Source of the DNA: Salipaludibacillus daqingensis
Lineage (GTDB): Bacteria; Bacillota; Bacilli; Bacillales; Salisediminibacteriaceae
Assembly: GCF_029891575.1 (NCBI RefSeq)
Contig: NZ_JARZHF010000006.1
Coordinates: 1-64,000 of the forward strand
Direction: 5' to 3'
Length of the DNA: 64,000 nt
The notes under the pieces are model-generated. The model made no database searches and was not told the DNA's origin. It saw only the letters and a program-made list of their open reading frames with translations. Below, piece after piece: positions 1-9,768 of the stretch. Numbering within the stretch: position 1 is the first letter of the stretch; each line of letters starts with the position of its first letter. The translations under genes were made by a program, and so were the position numbers.

Positions 1-233
1 CGGGGTTGGGTGTTTTTAGCACACCACTGTGTCAACTCCACTAGCGGTTAATCGTCATCTTGAAAGTCGATACCCTAGAAACCCCCACTTCAAATTTCGT
101 TAGAAATTAAGTGGCGGGAGTATTCATTTGTGTCTGTTTTCGATATACTTTTACTGTAGTTTCATTCATGGATAAAATGAAAATAAACATACTGTAAACG
201 GGGAAACCCGATAAATTAGAAGAGGTGACGAGA

Positions 234-1064
234 TTGAGTATTTGGTTCACAGAGAAACAAACAGAGAATTTTGGTATTACCGCAAAAATCAAGCAGACGT
301 ATGTCAGTGAAAAAACAGATTTTCAACAACTGGATATGGTCGAAACAGAAGAGTTTGGCAACATGCTTTTACTTGACGGCATGGTTATGACAACAGAAAA
401 AGATGAGTTTGTGTATCACGAAATGATCGCGCACGTTCCACTTCACACCCATCCCAACCCAAAGAAAGTCCTCGTCGTTGGTGGGGGAGACGGTGGCGTC
501 ATTCGAGAAATTCTTAAGCACCCTGAAGTAGAAAAAGCAACACTCGTTGATATTGATGGCAAAGTCATTGAGTATTCCAAACAGTACTTGCCGACAATTG
601 CTGGCAAATTGGACGACCCTCGTGTAGACGTCCAAGTGGACGACGGTTTCATGCACATAGCCAAAAGTGAAAAAGAATATGACGTGATTTTGGTTGATTC
701 CACGGAACCCGTTGGTCCAGCCGTCAACTTATTCACGAAAGGTTTCTATGAAGGTATTGCCAAAGCATTAAAAGATGATGGTGTTTTTGTTGCGCAAACG
801 GACAACCCTTGGTTCCAACAAGACCTGATTCGAAATGCATACCAAGACGTGTCGGAGACGTTTCCAATTACACGACTATACACTGCCAACATTCCAACGT
901 ACCCAAGTGGCCTTTGGACATTTACACTCGGTTCAAAAACATATGATCCACTAGAAGTAACGGAAGAACGCTTCCATGAGTTAGATACGAAATATTACAC
1001 AAACGACATCCACCGTGCTGCTTTTGCCTTGCCTAAGTTCGTGGCTGATTTGTTGAAAAAATAA
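234..1064 (+). CDS. speE: Spermidine synthase (polyamine aminopropyltransferase)
   Basis: Transfers an aminopropyl group from decarboxylated S-adenosylmethionine to putrescine to make spermidine, in the cytoplasm. The protein reads as a full-length Bacillus SpeE of 276 residues. The nucleotide-binding GGGDGG loop is at residues 83-88, followed by [11 protein letters not shown] and the [10 protein letters not shown] catalytic segment. The frame is open back to a GTG at 225, but the Shine-Dalgarno AGAGGTG (221-227) lies 6 bases before a TTG at 234. That start gives MSIWFTEKQ, which matches the family N-terminus, so TTG is chosen. speB follows after 12 bases, so the two are an operon, and agmatinase would supply the putrescine used here. 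Confidence 0.96.
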   Translation: MSIWFTEKQTENFGITAKIKQTYVSEKTDFQQLDMVETEEFGNMLLLDGMVMTTEKDEFVYHEMIAHVPLHTHPNPKKVLVVGGGDGGVIREILKHPEVEKATLVDIDGKVIEYSKQYLPTIAGKLDDPRVDVQVDDGFMHIAKSEKEYDVILVDSTEPVGPAVNLFTKGFYEGIAKALKDDGVFVAQTDNPWFQQDLIRNAYQDVSETFPITRLYTANIPTYPSGLWTFTLGSKTYDPLEVTEERFHELDTKYYTNDIHRAAFALPKFVADLLKK

Positions 1065-1076
1065 GGGGGGAATCGG

Positions 1077-1949
1077 ATGTTTTTCGATGAAGGTTACTCA
1101 GGAAGAAAATTTATTATGGCCGATAAATCCTATGACGAAGGAGATATCGTGCTGTTTGGAATGCCAATGGACTTCACCGCTAGTTTTCGCCCAGGCTCTC
1201 GCTTCGGTCCAAACCGAATTCGAGAAGCGTCCATCGGCCTAGAAGAATACAGCGTCTATTTGGATCGGCATTTAGAAGAGATTTCAGTGCACGATGCCGG
1301 CGACATGCTATTGCCATTCGGAAATGCAGCGAAAAGCATTGATATGATTGAACAGTTTGCCGATCAGCTCGTTGCGGAAGGGAAGTTTCCCGTTGGACTC
1401 GGTGGCGAGCATTTGGTCACGTGGCCAATCATCCGCTCAATGTTCAAAAAACACGATGATCTCGCTGTCATTCATATTGATGCTCATGCCGATTTAAGAG
1501 AGTCCTATGAAGGGGAAGCACTCTCTCACTCGACACCGATTCGCAAATCATGCGAACTAATCGGACCGGAAAATGTCTACTCATTCGGTATTCGTTCAGG
1601 CATGCGTGAAGAATTCGACTATGCAAAAGAGTCTGGCATGCACATGAGCAAGTTTGAGGTGGCCGCACCATTAAAGCAGGTGCTTCCGAAGCTATCAGGA
1701 CGCCCTGTATATGTGACGATAGACATTGATGTTCTCGATCCAGCATTTGCGCCTGGTACGGGGACAGCTGAAGCGGGTGGAATCTCATCGAAAGAGCTTC
1801 TAGAAGCGATCCATTTGATTGCTGGATCTGATGTAAATGTTGTCGGCTGTGACCTAGTCGAAGTTGCCCCAGCTTATGATCCATCAGAACAAACGTCGAT
1901 TGCAGCAAGTAAATTCATCCGTGAAATGCTACTTGGCTTTAAAAAATAA
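1077..1949 (+). CDS. speB: Agmatinase (agmatine ureohydrolase)
   Basis: Hydrolyses agmatine to putrescine and urea, the step before SpeE in the arginine-derived polyamine pathway. The protein is 290 residues, the usual length. Ureohydrolase manganese ligands are visible: GGEH at 109-112, DAHAD at 135-139 and DIDVLDPA near 215-223. The start ATG follows AAGGGGGG at good spacing and lies 12 bases after speE, so both share a transcript. A strong intrinsic terminator follows at 1960-2000. Nothing in the gene is unusual. Confidence 0.96.
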   Translation: MFFDEGYSGRKFIMADKSYDEGDIVLFGMPMDFTASFRPGSRFGPNRIREASIGLEEYSVYLDRHLEEISVHDAGDMLLPFGNAAKSIDMIEQFADQLVAEGKFPVGLGGEHLVTWPIIRSMFKKHDDLAVIHIDAHADLRESYEGEALSHSTPIRKSCELIGPENVYSFGIRSGMREEFDYAKESGMHMSKFEVAAPLKQVLPKLSGRPVYVTIDIDVLDPAFAPGTGTAEAGGISSKELLEAIHLIAGSDVNVVGCDLVEVAPAYDPSEQTSIAASKFIREMLLGFKK

Positions 1950-1959
1950 GAATACGAGA

Positions 1960-2000
1960 GCCTCATTTCGGTTGAATACTGAATTGGGGCCTTTTGTTTC
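1960..2000 (+). terminator. Rho-independent terminator of speE-speB
   Basis: About 13 paired positions (GCCTCATTTCGGT with ACTGAATTGGGGC, including two G-T pairs and one mismatch) around the loop TGAAT, followed by CTTTTGTTTC. It sits 10 bases past the speB stop. Confidence 0.8.
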
Positions 2001-2018
2001 TAGCAACCCAATTCACTA

Positions 2019-2285
2019 GCATGGTAAAAGAAAGGTCACTAGAGCGACTGGCTAGTGCCCCTAAAACGAGCATTATGGTAAAAGAAAGGTCACTAGAGCG
2101 ACTGGCTAGTGCCCCTAAACGAGCATTATGGTAAAAGAAAGGTCACTAGAGCGACTGACTAGTGCCCCTAAACGAGCATTATGGTAAAAGAAAGGTCACT
2201 AGAGCGACTGACTAGTGCCCCTAAACGAGCATTATGGCAAAAGAAAGGTCACTAGAGCGACCAACTAGCGCCCCTAAACGAGAAC
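2019..2285 (+). repeat. 53-bp tandem repeat array 1 (CACTAG/CTAGTG dialect)
   Basis: About five contiguous units with a period of 53 (one is 54). The core GGTCACT recurs at 2034, 2088 and 2141 and onward. Each unit has the form ACGAGCATTATGGTAAAAGA followed by AAGGTCACTAG, a spacer and CTAGTGCCCC. The GGTCACTAG and CTAGTGCC arms can pair as a hairpin. The array fills the gap between the speB terminator and the ywiB promoter. Confidence 0.93.
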
Positions 2286-2300
2286 GATTAAACCTGCCTC

Positions 2301-2330
2301 TTGAACTCGTGCTACCTTTTTCGTTATAAT
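2301..2330 (+). promoter_or_regulatory. SigA-type promoter for ywiB-argS
   Basis: TTGAAC (2301-2306), an 18-base spacer and TATAAT (2325-2330), 40 bases before ywiB and directly after repeat array 1. Confidence 0.65.
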
Positions 2331-2370
2331 AGATAAGTTATTAAAAGGAAGGATCAGGTGATCAAACGCC

Positions 2371-2808
2371 ATGTCTTCAAGCGGACTAGCAGTAACGATT
2401 GAAATGAAAACAACCATCAAAGATGGCAAGCGAAAAGAAGTCCATACGATGGAAGCGACCGGTGAACTATTTCAGCGTGGACAACTGACCGTCCTTCGTT
2501 TTTCGGAACCGAAAGAAGAAGGACAAGAGCAATCCACAACGCAGACGGTAAGGCTTACCGATGAAGGAATGACTGTTCAGCGCAAAGGTGCGATTACGAT
2601 GAATCAACGGTTTATCCCGGGAGTAGAGACGGAAGGGATGTATCATAGTGCTTTCGGACCGATGAGTATGCGGACAGATACGAGTAAAATAGATTATGAC
2701 TGGGATCAAGACGCACAGGAAGGGTTTATTGTGTTGCAATATGCGCTCGAGCTGCAAGGGTCTGATACTGGAAATTACGATATGTACGTAAAAATCAAGG
2801 AGGTTTAA
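2371..2808 (+). CDS. ywiB: DUF1934 beta-barrel protein, YwiB family
   Basis: A 145-residue cytoplasmic protein of the DUF1934 family, whose biochemical role is unknown to me. It resembles B. subtilis YwiB through its alternating beta-strand pattern and the segment [12 protein letters not shown] near the middle. No signal peptide or membrane segment is visible. The nearest Shine-Dalgarno (AAGGAAGG, 2346-2353) is far from the ATG at 2371. No better in-frame start is available, so the start is less certain than the gene. The argS ribosome site overlaps its stop codon, and the ywiB-argS pairing is conserved in Bacillus. Confidence 0.85.
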   Translation: MSSSGLAVTIEMKTTIKDGKRKEVHTMEATGELFQRGQLTVLRFSEPKEEGQEQSTTQTVRLTDEGMTVQRKGAITMNQRFIPGVETEGMYHSAFGPMSMRTDTSKIDYDWDQDAQEGFIVLQYALELQGSDTGNYDMYVKIKEV

Positions 2809-2815
2809 ACGAACC

Positions 2816-4483
2816 ATGAGCCAAGTAGAAAAGTTAAAAGATGGCCTGAAAGATCAGCTTATTGCAGCTGTGAAAAAAGCCGAACTAGCATCAGAGGAAC
2901 AAATACCGACGATCATTATTGAAACACCAAAAGACAAAACGCACGGTGACTTCGCATCGAATCTAGCGATGCAATTAGCCCGTGTTGCAAAAAAAGCACC
3001 TAAGATGATTGCCGAAGATATTGAAGCGAATTTCGATTATGAAGCAGCTCAAGTAGAAAAACTCGACATTGCCGGACCGGGATTCATTAATTTTTTCATG
3101 AAAAAAGATTACTTAACAGACATTGTCGCCACCGTTCTTAGTCAAAAAGAAGCATTCGGTGAAACAAATGTCGGGAATGGCAAAAAAGTTCAAGTGGAGT
3201 TTGTTTCGGCAAACCCAACAGGGACGTTGCACCTTGGACATGCTCGTGGAGCGGCAGTCGGAGATTCGTTAAGCCACGTGTTGGAAAAAGCAGGTTACGA
3301 GGTAGCGAGAGAGTATTACATTAACGATGCAGGAAATCAAATTGACAATTTAACACTATCGTTAGAGGCGCGTTACTTACAAGAGTTAGGCGAAGACGTA
3401 GCGATGCCTGAAGATGGTTACCAAGGCAAAGATATCATTGGATTTGCGAAAGAAATCGTGGATAACTATGGAGATCGTTTTAAAGATGTGGAAGTGGAAG
3501 GCCGACGGGAATTTTTCCGTGAGTACGGATTGAAGCGTGAGTTAGATAAGCTGAAAAACGACTTAGCGGACTTTCGCGTTGAGTTTGACAACTGGTTCTC
3601 AGAATCATCCCTTTATACGAACAATAAAGTAGTGGAAGCTTTACAAGAGTTGACAGAACGAGGCGAAACATACGAGCAAGATGGCGCTACATGGTTCCGA
3701 TCTACGACATACGGCGACGATAAAGATCGAGTACTCGTGAAAAGCGATGGCTCTTATACGTATTTAACACCGGACATTTCTTATCATAAAGATAAGTTTG
3801 CTCGTGGATTCGATGAATTGATCAACATTTGGGGAGCGGATCATCACGGCTACATCCCACGGATGAAAGCGGCGATCCAAGCTCTTGGTCACAAAGAAGA
3901 CGAGCTAGACGTTCAAATTATCCAAATGGTCAACTTGTTTGAAAACGGCGAAAAAGTGAAGATGAGTAAACGAACGGGGAAAGCCGTAACGATGCGAGAG
4001 TTGATGGAAGAAGTTGGCATTGATGCAACGCGTTACTTCTTTGCCATGAGAGCAGCCGACACCCATCTCGACTTTGATTTGGACTTGGCGAAATCGAGCT
4101 CCAATGAAAACCCTGTTTACTATGTGCAATACGCGCACGCTCGTATTTGTAGCATGATTCGCCAAGGTGAAGAGAAAGGATTTACCGTTGATACAAACGC
4201 AGATCTTTCTAGCCTTAAAGCCGAGAAAGAGCAAGATTTAATGAAAAAAATTGGAGAATTTCCGGAAGCAGTTGCAGATGCGGCGAAACGCCGATCTCCA
4301 CACCGCATCACGAATTACGTTCACGAATTAGCGCAAGCGTTGCATAGTTTTTATAATGCAGAAAAAGTGATTAGTGAGGACGAAGCATTAACAAAAGCTC
4401 GCCTAGCTTTAATGGAAGCTGTCAGAATCACATTAAACAATGCGCTCCGTCTTGTCGGCGTAAAAGCCCCAGAAAAAATGTAA
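2816..4483 (+). CDS. argS: Arginyl-tRNA synthetase
   Basis: Class I aminoacyl-tRNA synthetase that charges tRNA-Arg. It is 555 residues, the length of the B. subtilis enzyme. The N-terminal Arg-specific domain comes first, then the HIGH-type motif HLGH at about 139-142, the KMSKR loop at about 382-386, and a DALR-type anticodon-binding domain at the C-terminus. Shine-Dalgarno AAGGAGGT (2798-2805) overlaps the end of ywiB, giving tight translational linkage. A 10-bp terminator hairpin follows. Confidence 0.97.
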   Translation: MSQVEKLKDGLKDQLIAAVKKAELASEEQIPTIIIETPKDKTHGDFASNLAMQLARVAKKAPKMIAEDIEANFDYEAAQVEKLDIAGPGFINFFMKKDYLTDIVATVLSQKEAFGETNVGNGKKVQVEFVSANPTGTLHLGHARGAAVGDSLSHVLEKAGYEVAREYYINDAGNQIDNLTLSLEARYLQELGEDVAMPEDGYQGKDIIGFAKEIVDNYGDRFKDVEVEGRREFFREYGLKRELDKLKNDLADFRVEFDNWFSESSLYTNNKVVEALQELTERGETYEQDGATWFRSTTYGDDKDRVLVKSDGSYTYLTPDISYHKDKFARGFDELINIWGADHHGYIPRMKAAIQALGHKEDELDVQIIQMVNLFENGEKVKMSKRTGKAVTMRELMEEVGIDATRYFFAMRAADTHLDFDLDLAKSSSNENPVYYVQYAHARICSMIRQGEEKGFTVDTNADLSSLKAEKEQDLMKKIGEFPEAVADAAKRRSPHRITNYVHELAQALHSFYNAEKVISEDEALTKARLALMEAVRITLNNALRLVGVKAPEKM

Positions 4484-4494
4484 TAGATAGTTGG

Positions 4495-4523
4495 AATCCC
4501 CTCGCCGGTCGAGGGGATTTTTT
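4495..4523 (+). terminator. Rho-independent terminator of argS
   Basis: Perfect 10-bp stem AATCCCCTCG/CGAGGGGATT, loop CCGGT, then six T residues. Confidence 0.93.
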
Positions 4524-4616
4524 GGTTGTTGTTGTGGCGGATATTTGCTATGGGAGGTGGAGATGAAGGTGGTAAAGACTATTTAGTGCCCTTAAAAGAG
4601 CAATTTTGATTGAGTA

Positions 4617-4705
4617 AGGACAGTAGAGAAGGCGACTAGTGCCCCTAAACGAGCAATATGGCAAAAGAAAGGTCACTAGAGCCCCCGTCTGCCGTCTAGC
4701 CCCCA
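4617..4705 (+). repeat. Degenerate copy of the 53-bp repeat
   Basis: One and a half units match array 1: CGACTAGTGCCCCTAAACG, then AGCAATATGGCAAAAGAAAG, then GTCACTAGAG, decaying into a C-rich stretch. The rest of the 4524-4894 gap is AT-rich, with nothing else I can identify. Confidence 0.8.
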
Positions 4706-4894
4706 AAAAAAGCAATTTAACAAATTAATCTTTCTATCCATTCCTCGTAAGAAAAATTTACATAATTAAATTTTAGAAAAATATAGATGTACGTACCTCT
4801 TTCTGTTAGGATAGAGAGAGCTTATAGTTGTCAAACTATAATGGAACAAATGACGTACAATGGTTGCGTTATCAAACAAAAGAAGGTGAAAAAA

Positions 4895-5065
4895 ATGCAA
4901 GAAGTTATTTTAGCGTTAATTGCAGGGGCGATTGTAGGATTTGTTTTTGCGCTTATTAAGCTACCTATACCAGCACCACCAGCACTACCAGGTGTCATGG
5001 GTATATTTGGAGTCTACTTAGGTTTCAAATTATTCCAGTATGTTTCTACTACATTTTTTGGATAG
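4895..5065 (+). CDS. XapX domain protein (DUF1427), small membrane protein
   Basis: A 56-residue membrane protein with two hydrophobic helices around LPIPAPPALPGVMGIFGVYL, the signature of XapX (DUF1427) proteins. Its function is not established. The frame is open 36 codons further upstream, but AGAAGGTG (4881-4888) lies 6 bases before the ATG at 4895. The MQEVILALIAGAIVGF start also fits the family, so the short form is chosen. A hydrolase follows after 60 bases and may be co-transcribed. Confidence 0.85.
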   Translation: MQEVILALIAGAIVGFVFALIKLPIPAPPALPGVMGIFGVYLGFKLFQYVSTTFFG

Positions 5066-5125
5066 AAAATCGAATCATGGCATAACCTAACCACATCTGC
5101 GACAGAACGATGGAGGGTGAAGCAA

Positions 5126-5902
5126 ATGCCATGGACGAAAGACCGAAATAAAGACGCGATATATTTTGAAAAGGAGGGGAAGGGAATTCCGCTCCTTTTT
5201 GTGCATCCGCCTTCTATGGGGCACGTGACGTTTCGTCGGCAAAAACTAGAATTAGCAAAATATTTCACCGTGATAACAATGGATCTTCGCGGAAACGGAA
5301 GGAGCGGTCATGACGGCAGGCCGCTTTCAATGGAATTACTTGCAGACGATGTTATAAGAGTGCTAGACGCAGCCAAAGTGAAAAATGCGGTCATTTGTGG
5401 ATATTCAAACGGGGGATCAATCGTACAAGAAACAGCGATTCGCTATCCTAAACGAGTTCGTGGACTCATTTTAATGGGTGGATTTTCTGAAGTGAGCACA
5501 TTTTTACTGAAAAATGAATTTCGTATCGGTATTCTCGCAGCAAAAGCAAAACAAATGAAACTCATTTCCATTGCTTTAGCAATCGCTCATGAACGAGAGT
5601 GGAGTATAAGGAAAGATTTGTCGGACTATATTTTACGAATGTCGCCTGAGTTATTAGAAGAATACTATCGAATTGGACTTGAATACAAAGCGACGGATCG
5701 GTTGAAGGATATCAATTGCCCAATCCTCCTTCTCTATGGTAGTAGGGATGAATACGTTCACGACTACCGACTTCCCTTTGAAAAATACGCACCAGGTCCG
5801 GTTCAGACAGTGCTTATTGATGACGTAGCCCATCAACTTCCGACAAAACGAGCATCCGCCGTCAAACAAATTGTAAAGCAATTTGTATCAAATACAGCCT
5901 AA
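5126..5902 (+). CDS. Alpha/beta hydrolase
   Basis: A 258-residue cytoplasmic alpha/beta-hydrolase fold protein; the substrate cannot be told from sequence. The oxyanion-side HPPSMG follows strand 3. The nucleophile elbow is GYSNGG (Ser), the acid lies in YGSRDEY and the catalytic His in DDVAHQLP, so the triad is complete. GGAGGG (5112-5117) is 8 bases before the ATG at 5126. A GTG at 5117 in the same frame overlaps this site and is rejected as the start. The gene ends at a terminator shared with the convergent metal ATPase. Confidence 0.88.
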   Translation: MPWTKDRNKDAIYFEKEGKGIPLLFVHPPSMGHVTFRRQKLELAKYFTVITMDLRGNGRSGHDGRPLSMELLADDVIRVLDAAKVKNAVICGYSNGGSIVQETAIRYPKRVRGLILMGGFSEVSTFLLKNEFRIGILAAKAKQMKLISIALAIAHEREWSIRKDLSDYILRMSPELLEEYYRIGLEYKATDRLKDINCPILLLYGSRDEYVHDYRLPFEKYAPGPVQTVLIDDVAHQLPTKRASAVKQIVKQFVSNTA

Positions 5903-5920
5903 TCCACCAACTGACAAATA

Positions 5921-5955
5921 AAGGTACTGCGCTCATTCATTGAGTGCAGTACCTT
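5921..5955. terminator. Bidirectional terminator between hydrolase and metal ATPase
   Basis: A 15-bp stem AAGGTACTGCGCTCA/TGAGTGCAGTACCTT (one G-T pair) with a 5-base loop, flanked by T-rich sequence on the plus strand and by ATTTG-type sequence on the minus strand. Confidence 0.9.
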
Positions 5956-5972
5956 TTATGTCTACTTAATGA

Positions 5973-7910
5973 TTATTTCAACAATCTTAAGCCATTTAAA
6001 ATGACGAGAATCGTACTTCCTTCATGACCAATGACGCCAAGAGGAAGGGAAAGCTGTTGAGCAAAATTCGCAGCAATCAACAGTAAAATCACAGAAACGG
6101 AGAACACGAGATTTTGTTTTACGATTCGATTTAACCGACTAGATAATTTAAAGGATGAATTAATTTTTTTTAACTCACTCTTCATCAAAACAATGTCAGC
6201 CGTATCAATGGCAACGTCGGTTCCAGAACCCATCGCAATCCCGATGTCTGCTTTGGCCATGGCAGGGGCATCATTGACGCCGTCACCAACCATCACCACC
6301 GAGCCGTACTTTTCTCGTAAACGTTCAATCTCAGAAACTTTCTGTTCTGGAAGACAATGCGATATCCAGTCATCCAATCCTGCTTCCACTGCGATGGATT
6401 TCGCTGTCGCTTCATGATCTCCAGTAATCATAATCGTTTTCATACCTAGTTTGTGCAAGTCGGCAATTAATTCTTTAGCTTCTTCACGAATCTCATCTTT
6501 GATCGCTAACATCGCAGCAACTTCATTGTTCCGAGAGATGTACACAACTGTTTTTCCTTCCCCTTGCCACTTTTCTTCAAGTGTATGATCGATCGAAGGA
6601 TTGCTTTGAAATTGGCTCATCATCTCAAAATTCCCAATCATCCATGTTTCTTCGTTGATTTGAGCTTTCACACCATAGCCGGTTATATCTTCACTGGATT
6701 GAATCATTTCAGCCCCATTTACTTTTTCCTTATCACCAAAAGCAACAATCGCTTTCGCTAACGGATGATTCGACTGCCTTTCAATCGAAACAGCATTAGC
6801 AAGAATTTGATTACGGTCATTCTCATGAAAAATATGAAAATCCGTCACAGTCGGTTCGCCTTTTGTAATCGTCCCTGTTTTATCAAACGCAATGGCCTGA
6901 GCTTTGGATAGCTGCTCCAAATAGGTGCCACCTTTCATTAACACACCGCGTCTTGCTCCGTTGGAAATCGCTGCAAGAAGTGCCGGCATCACTGACGCAA
7001 CAACAGCACAGGGAGACGCCACAACGAGAAGCACCATCGCCTGATAGAAGGTTTCTTGAAACGGAGCGCCAAAGACAAAAGGAGGAACAACAAGCATGAG
7101 AGCAACGAGAATTAACACGGTAATCACGTAAGGTCCTTCCACTTTCTCAATGAATTGCTGCGTAGGTGGACGGTTGGATTTAGCCTGTTCCACGAGCCGG
7201 ATCATTTTTTGAAAAAGAGAGTTGGCGTTTTCTTTCGTCACTTCCACAACGATAGAGCCACGCTCATTCATCGTTCCATTAAAAACGTCATCGTCGATAT
7301 CTTTATTCACAGGAACAGATTCCCCCGTGATGGTGGATTCATCTATGGATGTTGTTCCACGAGTGACAACTCCATCGGCGGGAACTCGTTCGCCACTGCG
7401 AATCATAATCCGGTCGCCAATTTGAAGTTCATCAACCGATACTAATTCGAGTTCTTCTGTATCAGTAACGCGATTTGCTTCTAGTGGTGCCATTTTAACA
7501 AGAGCAGATAAATCTTTCTCGCTTTTTTGCCACGTGTAGGTTTCCATTGCACCACTTAAGGAGAAAATAAAGATGAGAATAGCCCCTTCATTCCAATAAC
7601 CTATCGAGGCCGCTCCTAATGCAGCAAGGATCATTAACACCTCGACATTTAAAGAACGATCTTGGATTAAATCATCTAATCCTTCCTTCGCTTTGTAAAA
7701 ACCACCGACGCCGTAAGATAGAACGTAAAATATGACTGCTGCCACGCCCCATAAAGATCCTTCTCCAAATTCTGCTAAAAATCCAGCTAATAAAAATCCT
7801 CCACCCGCTAACGACATAACTAATTGGCGGTGTAACACGATTTTTTCTAGAAAAGAGGAATAAGAAGACGGTTTTGTTGTCACAGTTGAATTTGCTTGCT
7901 CTAATTCCAT
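5973..7910 (-). CDS. P1B-4 type metal-transporting ATPase (PfeT/ZosA/CoaT-like)
   Basis: Membrane P-type ATPase, probably exporting Fe(II), Co(II) or a similar divalent metal. The protein is 645 residues. It has no N-terminal CxxC heavy-metal domain. It carries the TGES actuator loop, SPC in the sixth helix (about 298-300), the phosphorylated Asp of DKTGT (D343), the GDGVND hinge and HEGST near residue 628. SPC plus HEGST defines the P1B-4 class, which includes PfeT (Fe) and CoaT (Co). A 32-codon upstream extension exists, but AAGAAGGG lies 10 bases before the internal ATG at 7910 and the extension looks like leader, so the shorter start is used. Exact metal specificity is inferred. Confidence 0.9.
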   Translation of the reverse strand: MELEQANSTVTTKPSSYSSFLEKIVLHRQLVMSLAGGGFLLAGFLAEFGEGSLWGVAAVIFYVLSYGVGGFYKAKEGLDDLIQDRSLNVEVLMILAALGAASIGYWNEGAILIFIFSLSGAMETYTWQKSEKDLSALVKMAPLEANRVTDTEELELVSVDELQIGDRIMIRSGERVPADGVVTRGTTSIDESTITGESVPVNKDIDDDVFNGTMNERGSIVVEVTKENANSLFQKMIRLVEQAKSNRPPTQQFIEKVEGPYVITVLILVALMLVVPPFVFGAPFQETFYQAMVLLVVASPCAVVASVMPALLAAISNGARRGVLMKGGTYLEQLSKAQAIAFDKTGTITKGEPTVTDFHIFHENDRNQILANAVSIERQSNHPLAKAIVAFGDKEKVNGAEMIQSSEDITGYGVKAQINEETWMIGNFEMMSQFQSNPSIDHTLEEKWQGEGKTVVYISRNNEVAAMLAIKDEIREEAKELIADLHKLGMKTIMITGDHEATAKSIAVEAGLDDWISHCLPEQKVSEIERLREKYGSVVMVGDGVNDAPAMAKADIGIAMGSGTDVAIDTADIVLMKSELKKINSSFKLSSRLNRIVKQNLVFSVSVILLLIAANFAQQLSLPLGVIGHEGSTILVILNGLRLLK

Positions 7911-7974
7911 AGGAATCAGTCCCTTCTTTAGTTGATAAAGACTATCATCGTCAATAAGGCCATTAAACCAGAAA

Positions 7975-8000
7975 TTGCTGCCACCTATTGGTGACAGCAA
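7975..8000 (-). other. Hairpin in the leader of the metal ATPase gene
   Basis: Inverted repeat TTGCTGCCACC/GGTGACAGCAA with a 4-base loop, 65 bases upstream of the ATPase start. On the transcript strand the single irregular position is a U-G pair. It could be an attenuator, an operator or the terminator of clsB read-through. No recognisable riboswitch surrounds it. Confidence 0.5.
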
Positions 8001-8180
8001 AAACAATTGTGTTCAAAAACATATGAATGTCAGAAATGAATCACCTTACCCAACAATCTTCCAACTCGAAAAACGTAGTTGATACATGACGCGATAGGGG
8101 ATAGGATGATTATTTTTTTATAGAAAATATCTCTTACGTTATATTATATTCCCTTTCTTGAATTTATGAAACAAAAACGC

Positions 8181-9380
8181 TCACAAAAAAGGGGAAAAGA
8201 GAGTGGCAATTTTTTCTTTCAGCTTTTCAATGATCGTACGATTTTCGATCGATTCGAGCGTAATCTTTTCCGCACTTTCATAAAAATCCTTCTCAATCTC
8301 TTGTTTTGTCGAATGAACCCAATGAGGGCTCTCGATAATGCAGTTGACTTCTTTGTTGACGTGAAAGCTTCGCTTATCAAAGTTCGACGTCCCAATATCC
8401 GCTAAATGCTCATCGATAACAAGAACTTTAGAATGATAAAAGCCTTCATAAAATTGCCTTACGTCAGCCCCTGCTTTTACTAAATCGTAAAAATAAGGAT
8501 AGGCAGCATCTTTAACAAAAGGATGATCCGGATATTTTGGGACGAGTATTTTTACGAGAACACCTCGTTCACAGAGATCTAACAACTTTTGTTTCACTGT
8601 TTCTCCTGGAACGAAATAGGGGGTACCGATGAATACGGATTCCTTCGCACGGTTCAACAATTCGATCACCGTTTCAATGACATGACCTCCGTTCGTCGGG
8701 ACAATCCGGACCGGAGTCGAGTCTTTAAGAGTGACAGGAGCGGAATATAGATCATCTAAACGAACGTTCAACCCGGTTGCTCGATTCCAATCTGTCACAA
8801 ATTGCTCCTGCAAATCTTTGCTCGCATCCCCTTTAAGGTAAAGGTGGTAATCTCGCCATCGACCCATCTCAGGGTCTCGTCCTAAATATTCATCTCCAAC
8901 GTTAAACCCACCAATGTATCCGTGAACGCCATCGATGACAGTTACTTTCCGATGATTTCGTTCATTGAGCGAATAAAATAGAAGTGGGAACGTTGGTATA
9001 TTTGTTTTTGCTAACTGTACACCGGCCTTTTTCAAAGATTTCTTTTCTTTTTTAGAGATAGCATAACCTCCAAAATCGACAAGAAGCCTCACATCTACCC
9101 CAGCGATTGCTTTTTCCTTTAGTAGATCGAGATATTTTTGACCGATATGATCGTTGCGAAAAATAAAAAATTGAACGTGAATGTGATCCGTAGCTTTGTC
9201 GATTGTTTGAAACATATGATCAAATAATTTGTCTCCATGGGAAAAAAAGTGTAAGTGGCTTTGCCGAATGATGTTTCCCCGTATTTTAGTAAGACGGGAA
9301 CGATGGATTCGAGTACCAATTATTAAATCGAGAGTGATCCATAGGATAAGGAACAAAAAGATACCAAGAAAAATAATCAT
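8181..9380 (-). CDS. clsB: Cardiolipin synthase / phospholipase D family protein (YwjE)
   Basis: Membrane-anchored phospholipase D superfamily enzyme that condenses phosphatidylglycerol to cardiolipin. Two HKD motifs are present: NHRKVTVIDG near residue 141 and FYHSKVLVID near 313, each with the following GGFN or GTSNFD segment. One N-terminal helix (MIIFLGIFLFLILW) anchors it. The frame begins at a TTG at 9443 with no ribosome site. The ATG at 9380 has GGGG just upstream and gives 399 residues with the helix first, as in B. subtilis YwjE (398), so it is preferred. Its neighbourhood with fadF (ywjF) is also conserved. Confidence 0.88.
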   Translation of the reverse strand: MIIFLGIFLFLILWITLDLIIGTRIHRSRLTKIRGNIIRQSHLHFFSHGDKLFDHMFQTIDKATDHIHVQFFIFRNDHIGQKYLDLLKEKAIAGVDVRLLVDFGGYAISKKEKKSLKKAGVQLAKTNIPTFPLLFYSLNERNHRKVTVIDGVHGYIGGFNVGDEYLGRDPEMGRWRDYHLYLKGDASKDLQEQFVTDWNRATGLNVRLDDLYSAPVTLKDSTPVRIVPTNGGHVIETVIELLNRAKESVFIGTPYFVPGETVKQKLLDLCERGVLVKILVPKYPDHPFVKDAAYPYFYDLVKAGADVRQFYEGFYHSKVLVIDEHLADIGTSNFDKRSFHVNKEVNCIIESPHWVHSTKQEIEKDFYESAEKITLESIENRTIIEKLKEKIATLFSPFL

Positions 9381-9504
9381 ACAACCCCAACTTTCAAAAT
9401 AATCAATATGGGAAATATCATTCCCTATGCGAATGGTATTCAATCATACTTAGAAGGAATCACTATCATTTTCCTTTAAAAATTTTCGCTAGGTAAAGAT
9501 AGAT

Positions 9505-9600
9505 GAGATTGGACCGATTCAAAAGGAGATAGAAAGCCGAATCGATGCAAGGGCAGAGATTGGACCGATTCACTAAAAGATACAAGACCGAATCGTTCTA
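9505..9600 (+). repeat. 51-bp repeat, second family, two units
   Basis: GAGATTGGACCGATTC occurs at 9505 and again at 9556, a period of 51. Each is followed about 20 bases later by CCGAATCG, so every unit has CGATTC/GAATCG arms. It differs in sequence from the 53-bp family. The remainder of 9381-9768 is the terminator below and AT-rich sequence. Confidence 0.7.
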
Positions 9601-9614
9601 AAGATTAAAATAAA

Positions 9615-9687
9615 CAAAAAAAGCTTCTAGTTCTCTTTATAGTTGTTACTAGAAAATGTAACAAATAAGGAGAAAACTCAGAAGCTT
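9615..9687 (-). terminator. Long terminator hairpin of the 138-residue gene
   Basis: Arms AAGCTTCTAGTT...CTC and GAG...AACTCAGAAGCTT pair with small bulges, and an inner TGTTAC/GTAACA stem lies at the tip. On the minus strand the hairpin is followed by seven T residues (complement of 9615-9621), so it terminates leftward transcription. Confidence 0.75.
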
Positions 9688-9768
9688 CTTCTTGATGATT
9701 GGCTAATCTGATAATAGAAAAGTCATGGAAGAGCTCCCATGTTTTCCTACGAACTATCCTTGGCATTA

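Noticed and set aside
9615-9760. Insertion-sequence remnant around the long AAGCTT inverted repeat
   Set aside because: No transposase frame or target duplication; the T-run on the minus strand makes it a normal terminator.
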